A DNA stretch of 64,000 bases from Isoperla grammatica (taxonomy: Eukaryota > Arthropoda > Insecta > Plecoptera > Perlodidae). The translations under genes and the position numbers were made by a program. The DNA is taken from NCBI GenBank assembly GCA_945910005.1, contig OX246746.1:44930210-44994209 (forward strand). The letters run 5' to 3'. Of the stretch, positions 46,193 to 57,620 are shown one piece after another. A model generated the notes under the pieces. The model ran no database searches and was not told where the DNA came from. It saw only the letters and a list, made by a program, of their open reading frames with translations. Within the stretch, counting starts at the first letter, position 1. Each line of letters opens with the position of its first letter.

Positions 46193-46623
46193 CAGTGGTG
46201 TAACTACAACTCCAGGGGCCCCCCGCAAAAATATTTATGCCCCCTCCCTTCCCCATCGACCACTATTTTTTGTCATATTTTGCTTACCTTCAATGCAGGG
46301 CCTTCTTGCGAGATTTCAAATTTGCGAACCGGTCAATTACTTCATCGACATCCATTTTTTTTTTGCTCGCTCTACATATATACTACTGTACATATATATA
46401 CTGAGAAGTCCTAGACCTTGGAGACGTTCTTGACCCATTGAGTTGCGCGCGCGTTTTTTTTTTTTTTATATAATTTTATTAATATTTTTTTTAAATTCGA
46501 AAATTGATGATAGTATATATATATATATATATGACTTTGAAATAATTTTTGAGCCCCCTAGAGCGATGCCCCCCCCCCCCCCCCCGCGACCGCGGTCCCG
46601 GCGGTCCCTTAGTTACGCCACTG
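46193..46623. mobile_element. Small hAT-type element (431 bp)
   Basis: TIRs are 'cagtggtgtaactac' and inverted 'cttagttacgccactg', of the same terminal type as the element at 36085. G/C tracts lie near both ends. The flanks 'ggggtagc' and 'agggtggt' agree at only five of eight positions, so the TSD is doubtful. Confidence 0.7.
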
Positions 46624-48060
46624 AGGGTGGTTAGCCACCAATATTCTTGGGGATATAAAGTTTGCTAGCATTGGTTTGCCAGGCCTGTCTTGTCTCTTCC
46701 ACCACGTCTTCTCCATCTACTTTATCTTTCCTACTTCTTTCAACTTGTCCACACCATTTTCCTCGATTTCCTCACAGTCTTCGTTCTTCGATGTCTTACC
46801 ATCTTACCACAGCTGGCCTCTACCTTCTAAATCATTTGCAGTTGGTCCTCCAATTTACCTTTGCTTTACCAAAGTGGTTTCAAACTTGTATGACTGTTTT
46901 TACAAGTACCTTATTTATATTCTTTTAATAATATTGATGTTGATGTTTAATTGTTGTTAATAATAAATTGTTGTTACCAATGTTTTGACACACTCAAATT
47001 TTAAAGACAATTTTCACGTCAATGATTGCTTAATTGACTATACTAAATTATATTTTACCTTACAATCAATCAATCCGTCCCTCCGTTTACCTTTCACTGC
47101 CCAACATACTTTAGTCGGGTAGTAGGGGTTCGCCAAGTGACGCGACGACGGAGCCTGATTGGTCGGCTACTTCGCCGAAGATATGCGAAGAAAGCCGAAC
47201 TGTGTGTCGTGTCCGCTTGGCGAGCTCTACTATTCTACAATGTTAGATGGTAAGACGCGGTAGACAGATGGCGTCGGGCCTTTACCCTATATTACTCACT
47301 CAACGGTATTACCAGGCACTGGTTTCCGATGTGGGGTACCTGCGCATGTGTGATGGATGAATATGATGATACACCACTTGTTTTACTAAAACTCCGTTCC
47401 CATGAACTTTGATAATAATGTTGCTGTTGAATCCAAGACTAGTCCAATTATGTAAGAAATAGAGTACTCTATTCGCTAGTTTTTATGACGCTCACTTAAA
47501 CGTAGTACTCTCCCATGCACAACTCCTTGCTTCAAATTGCAGTTCTTCAAACAAGTTTTCTACTTATATATCGCCTATTTTTAGGAGTTTTCTTCTCGAA
47601 AAGAAGAAGCTTCACAACAAACTCTAATAATGCGCAAAGTCAGGCTAGTATACAAATACCCCCTCCTCCACAGCACAGCAGTAGGAAAAGTTCGCACGTG
47701 CATATGTGATTATTTAGGCCATGGCTCGTTGGGATTACCACTTTAGTTCAACCTAAATATACAGCGCTAACGAAAAGTTAGTTTGTATCTTACAGTTGAA
47801 CGTAGCGTGTACAGAGCTTCGTTGTAACTAGGAATACGTTCTGTCTACGTGACGAAATGGAGGCGAGCACGACCTCGTAGGCCTACACGAACATTCTGTC
47901 CAAAAGTTAAAAGTTATGGCCGTTGTGATTCAAACAGTGCAAAGCCTTCCAAATAACCCAAGGTCGTCTCTATCCTCCTAGCGGTGTTCCGGCCCACTAA
48001 TGCCCCTAGCGGGGTAGCGGATAGCGCACTGGCAGTGGCGTTACCTTGGATTTAATACAC
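46624..48060. other. Intronic or intergenic DNA; one small MITE, no gene recognised
   Basis: The only structure noticed is an inverted pair at 47119-47235 ('gtaggggttcgccaag' / 'cttggcgagctctac'), probably a 117-bp MITE. The short open frames at 46662-46960 and 47515-47709 lack any supporting signal. Confidence 0.5.
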
Positions 48061-48071
48061 AACCATCTAGA

Positions 48072-48470
48072 AGCCAACGGTTTAGCCGCGGTCGCTTAGC
48101 CGGTTCCAATACGAAGCAACTTCGGGCTAGGTCAGGAGGTGGATGGGTGACCATGCACTCTCCTCTAAAACACTAGTTACCGTTGGTTAGAGCAGATTGG
48201 AGGGTTCGAAAGCTTGTGTAACAGCTTCGTTCTTCTCGTCAACTGCTCGGCAGTCCAGGTTAGTGGAGGAACCTATATGACTGGTCGTAGTTGCACCGTA
48301 TTTTCGAATGGGACGTTAAGCCAATGGTCCCCTTGCTACTTTTCGACAGGAGTAGGCTACGTGCCGGTACCAGGCTTCCCCTCCCCCCTTCCTCATTATC
48401 ATTCATCAATCATCACCCATCAGGCTAAAGAGGGCATTGTGCCCTACACTGGCCTTAATTACAATAAAGT
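48072..48470 (+). repeat. 5S rRNA-derived SINE, copy 3 (TSD present, box A deleted)
   Basis: Flanked by 'aaccatctaga' at 48061-48071 and 48471-48481. The body from about 48200 on is almost identical to copy 1. Compared with copy 1, a 12-base deletion in the head (acgaa|gcaac) removes the box-A part of the internal 5S promoter, while 'tggatgggtgacc' remains. The tail is short ('attacaataaagt'). Confidence 0.92.
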
Positions 48471-49000
48471 AACCATCTAGAGCGCCGTTTTTTATTATTT
48501 CGTTTTCATGGTTACTTGACTTATTGACAGCAATATAAATGCAATTTGTACTTCCAATGCTTATTATTATTACTACTAGGCAAACGCTCAGTGTGACGCG
48601 TTGATAAGCGAGCACGTATACGTCTATGTCCACTCTGTCCCAAAGTTTAAAAACTACCGCCATTTCAAGAATGTGCATCGACCTGGGGGGCTATTCTTGA
48701 ACCGATACGTTTTGACTCGCATGCGAGTAACTCGTATGGGTCCCAACCCGCATACGAGTAGCTCGTATGCGGCATTTGGTATTCTTGAAACCAGAGAGCT
48801 CGCATACGTTTTGAATCATTGTTGCAGTTGCTCATATGAGTCGGTCTTCACGAAAAGTTTGCAGTCGTTCTTTCTTTGACTAACACAACACGTCATCACT
48901 TGACGTCACTGTTTTATCATCGATTTTCTCGGCAGCCAATAAAAACGAAGATGAACAACCGCGCACATGCTACGAGCACATGTGATTGCATTTTCGTGAC

Positions 49001-50723
49001 ATGTTTGACGTCTATGCAACTGTTCATCTTCAATCTGCTAACAAGGTAAGTTATTAACCTGAAATTTCAGTTCCTGCCTTGTAGATATATTGCCTAGCAT
49101 AGGCCTCTGCCTACCTAGTATTATGTGTGACAAACAAATATCTGTCTAGGCCTATAATAGGGTTACGGATCGTGTCATTTTGAGGTTAAGCTCGACATGT
49201 TTGTGTAGACCATAGACATAGGGCTAGGCCTAGAAATGATTTAAGCTTAGAATTTAATATAACTGCAGGTCTAGTCTAGTCACTGTGCCGTAGGTCCAAG
49301 ACGCCCATAGTCACTTAGGTGTTTGTGAACATACTGTTGCATGCTGTCTAGCCAAGGGCCTAGGCCTACACACACACCTAAGCAATGATTGATATTATGG
49401 TTGCTGTGTCAATCTTTTGATGAATACCCGGCCTGCCTAGATAGACAAAGCTAGTAGAATATGAAATTTCATGCTGTTGTTTGCTGAACGTAGAATTTGC
49501 AAGGTTTGTTACTGCATTTGTAGTCGCATTCCTTCTTCAGTTGCCTTAATGTTAGCTTAGACGCAGGTCCGGGTAGCCAAATGCCTAGTCCTCCTAGTCA
49601 CCTTATGGAATACAAAATAGTCTAGTAGGCCTCTGCATAATATAATTTTATTTTTGCAGAGCAGTGATGAGGTCCAGCATACAAGATTGCATGGACATGG
49701 TATCCGGACTGTCCTGAGAAATTCCTAAGGGTTTACCTAAGGGTCTACCTAAGGTTATTTTATGTAAACCTAAAAGTTCATAGTTTTGTTGTTTGGGCCC
49801 TACTTAGGGCATACTTTAGATTTGTCAGGGTTAGTCTAAGCCCATAAACAGCTGTCACTGACTGGTTGTTGTTCATTGTCTCAGCTAGAACTCACGAGTT
49901 TGCTACTCGATACAACAAATTCCTGTTTATGGCAATCAAACTGGTTGTAAAACAGTCCCAGAACAAGACAATGAACAAACCTCTTGAGCTAGACATACAT
50001 CTAGATTCTGTAGAAAGTTACTAGTAGAGTTTATACTAGAACATCAAGTAAATTAGGAAAATATATTATTTATTTTCTTAAAAAGAGGTTTCAGTACTAT
50101 ATAGTATACATCTTCCATTAACTTTAATGTCAATAATTTTAATTAAATTTAGTTTAAAAAGCAAACTACTAGGTTTGGTGTTGGGTTAGTGAAAGTAAGC
50201 CAAATGGATGGGTAGTTCATTAGGGGTAATGTCCCAGGCAGCTTACCTTGAGAGGTGAAGGTGTATGTCTGAAACTGGAACTATATACACACACAAAATA
50301 CAAATGTGTAGGCTACAGGACAATGAATAACGTAAAAATTGTTTTGTAACAATATGGCCTTGCTAACTCGACGATTGCAGTCGCATCTACTCACAGTTCC
50401 TATTGAACACCACCACCTTTCAAGGTAAGCTGTTGGGATTCTTATGACATATTTCCCCAATAAAGTATGAGATCTAAAATTCTATGGGACGTAATGTGTG
50501 GATTGTTGTAAATTTTATTACAGTACCCTTGCAGGGACATTTTATTCTAACACAATCTGTTCTTTTTTTCAGTTGCAGTCATTGCGGCAAAAGTGTTCTG
50601 CAATTTAATCGGTCCACACCAGTCTACAGGCCTTACTACTTAAAAACTGGTCTGTTTTTTGGCTGTAGTGGTCACGGTCCTGCCTCTGGGTTACCACTCA
50701 CCACTTGCATCAAATTGATGTAA
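49001..50723 (+). CDS. Candidate small spliced gene inside the TIR element
   Basis: Exon a starts at an ATG near 49001 and ends 'gctaacaag|gtaagtta' (phase 0), reading MFDVYATVHLQSANK. Exon c (50381-50424) has acceptor 'ctcgacgattgcag' and donor 'caag|gtaagct'. Exon d begins after 'tctgttctttttttcag' near 50573. Joined, c and d read SHLLTVPIEHHHLSS, CSHCGKSVLQFNRSTPVY, RPYYLKTGLFFGCSG and stop at 50721. A HHH run and a CxxC pair suggest metal binding. Another possible exon after 'ttttatttttgcag' near 49663 stops quickly. No family is recognised; splicing is inferred from signals only. Confidence 0.4.
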
Positions 50724-51668
50724 AATTGAATTTAAATTGAAAGTGAAACTGAATAAGACTTTAAAGAATTAATTGCAAATTTCTGTTCATAGTGGTAATC
50801 ATCAGTAGGTATTTAAAAATGAATAACAAAATTGATTAAAATTGTAAAAATTTGGGTTAACTTATTTATGTCTACATATTATTATGTTCATAACTTTTAC
50901 AAGATACAGTAGGCTACCCAATACATTTTGTTTTGAAAGAAGGTAGCCAGCAAATACAATAACATGGAGGACTGAGAAGATGTCATGCTTCTTCGAGATC
51001 TCATAAATACTGAAGTCGATGCAGGCAGTATGCATCGTACTTTTCATAAATTCACATTAACTAATGTCAAACTAACTTGTGAGTGTGTGTGTAATTTCCT
51101 CCTAAGTGTAATGTTATCCCTTGCATAACATTACAAAAATTGCAAACCCATACAAAGAAAAAATTACCCCCTAAAATAAAAAAAAAATTCAAAACTACTA
51201 CTACTACTACTACTACTACACACACACTATTTGTGGCCAAATTAGTATTTCAGCAATATTGTAGGCATTTCATTTTCAGGCCCATCATTAAAAATCAATG
51301 GTAAGAGTAAAAGTAAAGTGATCCTACTTTAGTCAGTCCCATTTGCATAGCTGTTAGCTTTGATTTGTTACTGTTAACTTTGACGTTTATTTTTAATATT
51401 GATGGGCCTTCAGTAATTTTTGTTTTTTTAGGGAATAAATACACTACATAAATAATTAAGACTATGTTTTCAATTAGGTTTAAATTTTAAAACGTATTCA
51501 TCTACCATTTTACAAGGGAAATTTTAATTTTGGAAAACACAGATGACAGAACTACAAAATATGTAATATTATATGCATTTAATTTATTTATTTGGCAATA
51601 CATGTTCTTACTACCAGTGTAGTAAAACAAGTCACTGTCCAGAATGCGTTCAATCAACAAAACTAAAA

Positions 51669-51960
51669 CTACCTCAAAATGTGCTTTATAATAATTGAAA
51701 GTAATTGTTCTCTTGTCAGGGCTACCTCCTTATGAACACATTCACAATTATTTAAAAATTTGTCACATTTCAACCAGAATACCAATTTCTTCATTTCATT
51801 GGAAATGTAAATCCTCTCTTGGCCAATGCTGGAAGATTGCAACAGGGGTTGATGTAGGTAGAATTCAACGTTAGTGAAGTAGCCAATTCGAACTTCATCG
51901 ACCGACATCTGGCTCTCTTGCCCGTAGATGTCTTCTAGTGGTCTTCTCTTGTGTCTGCAA
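51669..51960 (-). CDS. Candidate exon, minus-strand gene of the TIR element
   Basis: After a 'tttttgtttcaag' acceptor-like site the minus strand is open through CRHKRRPLEDIYGQESQ, MSVDEVRIGYFTNVEFY, SSIGQERIYISNEMKKLVFW and CDKFLNNCECVHKEV to a stop at 51669. A possible first exon of the same gene is at 52917-53025 (MGNRMRFGVVVVKC..., ending 'gtccaag|gtaggt'), but its phase does not fit this frame directly, so an exon is missing or the join is wrong. The residues are ordinary and mixed, with no family recognised. It would be convergent with the plus-strand candidate. Confidence 0.35.
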
Positions 51961-52139
51961 CTTGAAACAAAAAGTTCGTGGGGATATAATTTACGTACTC
52001 AGTACTTGAAGCACACAATTTAGGAAAAATATAAAGGACCAAAACAATATAATGTAATTTATATTTTTTAGGACTAATAGCCTCAGCCATAAGCCAAGGC
52101 CTCAACATAGAAACCAAATTTTCCCACATCAGTTTTTAT

Positions 52140-52900
52140 GCCAGCGGGTTCCTCAACATGTTGAACATGCACCGTTAGGCCTACATTTTTATAAAGTGGA
52201 CTAGGGTAAGGCCTACACAGTAGGCCTGACTACGTTTAGGCTAACCATGTGAGCCGAACCCGGACTAGCCAGTACGTAGGCCTACTCAGTGTACAGGATC
52301 AGTTCAGTATCTGACGCTTTCATTCCGTACTAGCGTACTAGGTTGTACGAGTCAGTTCGAACTTTGTGTGCTGGCTCAGTGATTTTACCAATTCGAACTC
52401 GGTCTGTGCCGATGTGTCCTTCAAACAATCCTAGTCCAAAATGAGTATTTACGGGTTAGGCCTATAGTCCGGGCTTGGCTCCTGTGGTAAATGTAGACAA
52501 TGTCAGCCTAGGTAAAATCCATAGGGCCTAGACCCAGGTTTGAACTGTTTTAAGGTAGGCCTGCAGAATGAATTGTTAAGGCCTAGGCCCTAGCTCTAGG
52601 CCTAGTTCTTTTCATAGATAAATAAATAGTTTCTTTATTCACTAGACATAGGGGCCTAGGCCTACATAATATAGGGTAGTAGGCTTAGGCCCTAGGCCTA
52701 GCCTAGCTTATCTGCAGGCAAAGATCTAGCCCTAGGCCTAACCTCAATTTCCATACTCGTTCGGGGCTAGGGCCTACTCGCTAGGCATGCCTATAGGTAT
52801 ATTTTAAACACAAATCCTAGGCCTACGAACGGAATGTTATGATATTATAAAATATATTACACATAATAGCGTAGGTCTAGGCTAGGCCTACTATAAGAGA
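52140..52900. repeat. AGGCCTA-rich stretch
   Basis: 'taggcctag', 'aggcctac' and 'cctaggcc' variants occur more than a dozen times in about 750 bp. Smaller clusters occur at 28815-28865, 29036-29055 and 49080-49640. Confidence 0.7.
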
Positions 52901-53309
52901 GTAATATAATCATTTACCTACCTTGGACTCTGCTTTCGATATCTACATAACCTCTGATTTTGATGTCAACAACACATTTTACAACAACAACCACGCCAAA
53001 ACGCATACGGTTTCCCATCTCGCCACCTCTAAGCTGGCGAGTAGAAACGTATCCCCATCCCGCATTTGCGGGTACGGTTTCAAATTCAAGAATAGCAAAT
53101 TGTCATAACGTATGCGTAATGGCGGTCACGTGACCATAATCCCGCATGCGAGTCCACTCGCATCGTTTCAAGAATAGCCCCCCAGTGCACACTGCACGGC
53201 CTTCTAAACTCTAATGGAAAGTACGGCGTTTGACATAGTTACTTTGGCTTATTTACCACATCATAAATCCCATTGGTATCTTTAGCACTAATTGGATCGA
53301 GATAAAATT

Positions 53310-53825
53310 CACATATTCGTGATCGGACGGAAATTTACTACAGAATAGCTGTCTCAAATTTAGCCACCATTTTGTTTTAGAAAAAACTTTTCAATAACTT
53401 TAATGTAACTTTGTAACTTATTGCTCAATTTGTTTACAAAGCTAATGGCACAGATAACGGATCTAATGGCGTTCAATCCACATCAAGGATTGTGGATGGT
53501 TCAAATTTCAACTTGATCGGGCTCTAGGTTAGACCGCTATCGCGAGACAGAAAAACAATTTTTAAAAAATACAAAAAAAAACGGGAGCCATAAGAGTAAA
53601 ATGTAGACGCTCGTTACGCTTGCTTAGTTTTACCACGTACGGAAGTAAAATATAAATACAATTGGTAATATTCGTGACTAGACGGAAATTTACTATAAGA
53701 TGGCTATCTCATATTTTGCTACAATGTTGTTTTAGAAAAAACTTCTTACTAATTGCGGTATAACTTTGTAATTTCTCTACCGATTTTTCCACAAAACTAA
53801 TGGCGTTCAATCCACATCGAGCTGA
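53310..53825. repeat. ~350-bp tandem duplication, two diverged units
   Basis: 'attcgtga', 'acggaaatttacta', 'ttgttttagaaaaaactt', 'taactttgtaa' and 'atggcgttcaatccacatc' occur in the same order in 53318-53510 and 53668-53820. Confidence 0.7.
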
Positions 53826-53869
53826 CGCTTTTGCGTAAGTCGAATGAAAAAGTCCCACCGCTCAACGAG

Positions 53870-54590
53870 GCTTCGTTCTGCCCACAACACAGATTTTGTT
53901 TCGGCGTATCTCTGACGTCGACCAGTACGGGCTCGATCATGTGGCTGAAATCCCCATTAAAATTAAAAGCGAGAAATAACACCCGATTTCCAAATGAGTG
54001 ACATCAACGTAATCTGTGAATCATTGTGATTATTTTGAGTGTTTTTACTGTCGATTCTAACATATGCAAGTTTTTTATGATTTTGGAAACAAAACCTTGT
54101 ACAGCATTCGCGATACCGTGACCACGCATAAGGCTTCAGACAACCAAATTAATGATTGTAATACAACGATTTAATTTGAAACCAAATTCTGTATCAAATT
54201 GTCAGATTTAATTTGATTGCAACAGATTTAAGCTGTATATACAAACTATTTACGACGCGTTATTTGAAACCGTCTTGTCTTAATGAGCGTAGCGAGAAAT
54301 CGTGGATGCTTTTGGGCGACTGTAGGGCGGGCGATTACAAGGTTTTGTTTCCATCATCATAAAATCCTCGCATATGTTAGAATCGACAATAACAACCACT
54401 ACGTTACCAGATTACGTCGATGTCACTCATTTGGAAACAGGGCTACAATTGAGTTGGTTACGAGACGTGGAAGTGAGACATAGTTTCTCGCTTTTCATTT
54501 CAGCCACATGACATGAACCGAACCCCTATCGGTCTACGTCACAGACAAAACGAAACCTGCGCTGTGCGCTTCCAGTACGGTTTGTTTACT
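53870..54590. mobile_element. Foldback element (~720 bp)
   Basis: The left arm ('tcatgtggctgaaat', 'aaaagcgagaaa', 'tttccaaatgagtgacatc', 'cgattctaacatatgc', 'ggaaacaaaaccttgta') recurs inverted in 54285-54590. The outer parts ('gacgt.gacc', 'gattttgttt') are less alike. Central unpaired part is about 160 bp. The right arm carries a short open frame that has no other support. Confidence 0.75.
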
Positions 54591-54942
54591 TCAGTTGGCC
54601 GGGGATTAATCTGTCTGATGACCTACTTGTGTTTACACTTCCCTCGCCGCTCCTAGCCTTGTTCGATTATTTAGGTCAATGGGATAAATGTGAAATCCGT
54701 CAAACAAATCGAAGCTCACAACACCTGTAAGCTAAGTAATTATATAATCAACGGATTGCAATGGAACTACTATCGGATTCAAAAAGGTTTGTCTCTCGAC
54801 TTAAACATCACAAACATTAAGTACGCCACATAGAGAAAAACCAAAACCATTATAAATATTAAATTGAAAAGTTATTTTGAAAATCATTCTAATCTAACTG
54901 CTATAGTGTTTTATACCTATGTTTGTCACTACTGTCTAATAA

Positions 54943-55243
54943 TATTACATGAAAAAAATACTTTTTTTAAAAAACAACGCTTATATTAAAATGCACTAAA
55001 AAGTAAAAAATAAATTTTCGCCCAACAAATTTTTGCCTAACTCGGAAAATAAAAGCGTTGGGCGCTTTCCCTGCATAAACAGCAGAATATTGCTATCTAT
55101 GTCAATACCGAAAGCGCCCAACGCTTTTATTTTCCGAGTTAGGCAAAAATTTGTTGGGCGAAAATTTATTTTATACTTTTTAGTGCATTTTAATATAAGC
55201 GTTGTTTTTTAAAAAAAGAATTTTTTTCATGTAATATTATTTA
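54943..55243. mobile_element. Foldback domain, copy B
   Basis: Same palindrome as 2349-2650, with the central loop in the opposite orientation ('cctgcataaacagcagaata' here, its complement in copy A). Both copies keep the same right-hand flank, 'gtcttaaagaatcttgcaat'. Confidence 0.88.
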
Positions 55244-55282
55244 ATACTTTTTAGTCTTAAAGAATCTTGCAATCGAATATAT

Positions 55283-56275
55283 GCTCACTGGACGTGTCCG
55301 AATTTAGAAGACTGCATACTTGTGTACTTGTACTTGTTAACTTCACTCGCAAACTAGCGTGCTCGCATTGCAAACTGGAATTTCGGACAGTTCCGTTCAT
55401 GCACGATCCAGCGATCGGCCAATAATGCTTATGAAAAGTGGGGTTATGTGGCTATGGGAGAGTTATATTATATTATATTATATTATATTATATTATATTA
55501 TATTATATTATATTATATTATATTATATTATATTATATTATATTATATTATATTATATTATATTATATTATATTATATTATATTATATTATATTATATTA
55601 TATTATATTATATTATATTATATTATATTATATTATATTATATTATATTATATTATATTATATTATATTATATTATATTATATTATATTATATTATATTA
55701 TATTATATTATATTATATTATATTATATTATATTATATTATATTATATTATATTATATTATATTATATTATATTATATTATATTATATTATATTATATTA
55801 TATTATATTATATTATATTATATTATATTATATTATATTATATTATATTATATTATATTATATTATATTATATTATATTATATTATATTATATTATATTA
55901 TATTATATTATATTATATTATATTATATTATATTATATTATATTATATTATATTATATTATATTCAATCAATTCCTACCGTGATAGAAAACAGCAGTTGC
56001 GCTAGCACCAACTACCACCAACTAACACCAACGATCAACTGTGAGGTCGAACCACGCGAAGGGAACGCACCTATGCGTACATGGTGAATGACTCACCGCA
56101 CGGGGTTGTACCATACTTACAAGTGGAGCGTGTTGACATTCTTGCTGCATAGAAACATATCCGATGCTTTCGTCACGTATATTTGAGTCCCGAACCATGC
56201 CTGCATGTGGTTGGCCCATCCTCACTAGCTGTGACTAATTTCCCATATGAAGCTAATTGTTTAATAATTTAATCA
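55283..56275. repeat. Interruption of composite B containing (TTATA)n
   Basis: Copy A passes directly from 'gcaatcgaatatat' into the satellite; in copy B about 1 kb intervenes. Its core is a perfect TTATA pentamer tract at 55463-55964 (about 100 copies). Open frames of LYYII repeats are artefacts. The flanking 300 bp holds nothing I recognise. Confidence 0.85.
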
Positions 56276-57615
56276 TGGTGGAATTATTAATAAGTGAATC
56301 TGATCATTGATTCATATATTGTCATTTAGAAAATACGACTGTGTGAAAATTTCAGCTCGATCGGACGTTGGGAAGTGGGTGAAATATCGATTAATTAATT
56401 ATGATGGTTTAATTAATTATTTAATAAATATGACAATTGATTCGTGTATTGTAATTAAGAATACGTCTGTGTGTAAACTTTGAGCTCAATTTGACGTTCG
56501 GAAGTGGGTGAAATATCGACTCCCATATAAAACATCAATTGATTAATTATGGTGGCTTCATTGAATATTTAGTAAATATGACAATTGATTCATGTATTGT
56601 CATTAAGAATACGTCTGTGTGAAAACTTTCAACTCGATTCGACGTTGGGAAGTGGGTGAAACATCGATTCCCATATAAAACATTAATTAATTAATTTTGA
56701 TGAATTAATTGATTATTTAGTTAATATGACAATTGATTCGTGTATTAACATTAAGAACACGTCTGTGTGAAAACTTTTAACTTGATTTGACGTTGGAAAG
56801 TGGGTTAAACATCGATTCCCATATAAAACATCAATTAATTAATTATAATGAATTAATTGATTATTTAGTTAATATGACAATTGATTCATGTATTGTCATT
56901 AAGAATACGTCTGTGTAAAAACTTTTAACTCGATTTGACGTTGGAAAGTGGGTTAAACATCGATTCCCATATAAAACATCAATTAATTAATTATGATGAA
57001 TTAATTGGTTATTTAGTTAATATGACAATTGATTCGTGTATTGTCATTAAAAATACGTCTGTGTGAAAACTTTCAACTCGATTTGACGTTGGGAAGTGGG
57101 CTGTACATCGATTTTCATATAAAACATTAATTAATTAATTTTGATAAATTGATTGACGATTTAGTAAATATGACAATTGATTCGTGTATTGTCATTAGGA
57201 ATACGTCTGTGTGAAAACTTTCAATTCGATTTAACGTTGGAAAGTGGGTTAAACATCGATTTCCATATAAAACATTAATTAATTATGATGAATTAATTGA
57301 CATTTTAGTAAATATGACAGTTGATTCATGTATTGTCATTAAAAATACGTCTGTGTACAAAATTTCAGCTTGATCGGACATTTAAAAGTAGGTGAAATAT
57401 CGATTCAAAGATGCATCGATTTCCATGTAAAACATTAATTAATTATGATGAACTAATTGACAATTCAGTAAATATGACAGTTGATTTATGTATTGTCATC
57501 AGGAATACGTCTGTGTAAAAAATTTCAGCTTGATCGAACATCTAGAAGTAGGTGGAATATCGATTCAAAGATTTCGTCCAGACAAACAAGGCAAGTTAAT
57601 ATAAGCGTTGTAATA
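56276..57615. repeat. ~147-bp satellite array, copy B (about nine units)
   Basis: 'atgacaattgattc'-type cores recur about every 145-150 bp from 56310 to 57480. The array ends with the same 'gacaaacaaggcaagttaat' tail as copy A. Inner units are more alike than outer ones. Confidence 0.88.
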
Positions 57616-57620
57616 AAAGG

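Larger units (their letters stand above)
48685..53183. mobile_element. 4.5-kb TIR element 'GGGGGGCTATTCTTGAA'
   Basis: The left end 'ggggggctattcttgaa' with 'cgata.g' and 'gactcgcatgcga' is matched inverted at the right end (53130-53183, 'atgcgagtccactcgcatcg', 'tttcaagaatagcccccc'). A second 'tattcttgaa' lies inside each end (48780 and 53085). The G-rich start followed by CTATTC is of the kind seen in PIF/Harbinger-related elements, but no clear target duplication or transposase was found, so the superfamily is open. The interior has candidate small spliced genes converging from both ends and an AGGCCT-rich stretch. Confidence 0.7.

Noticed and set aside
55359..56087. 242-codon frame of LYYII repeats
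   Set aside because: Generated by the TTATA pentamer tract; its unique ends show no domain or splice support.
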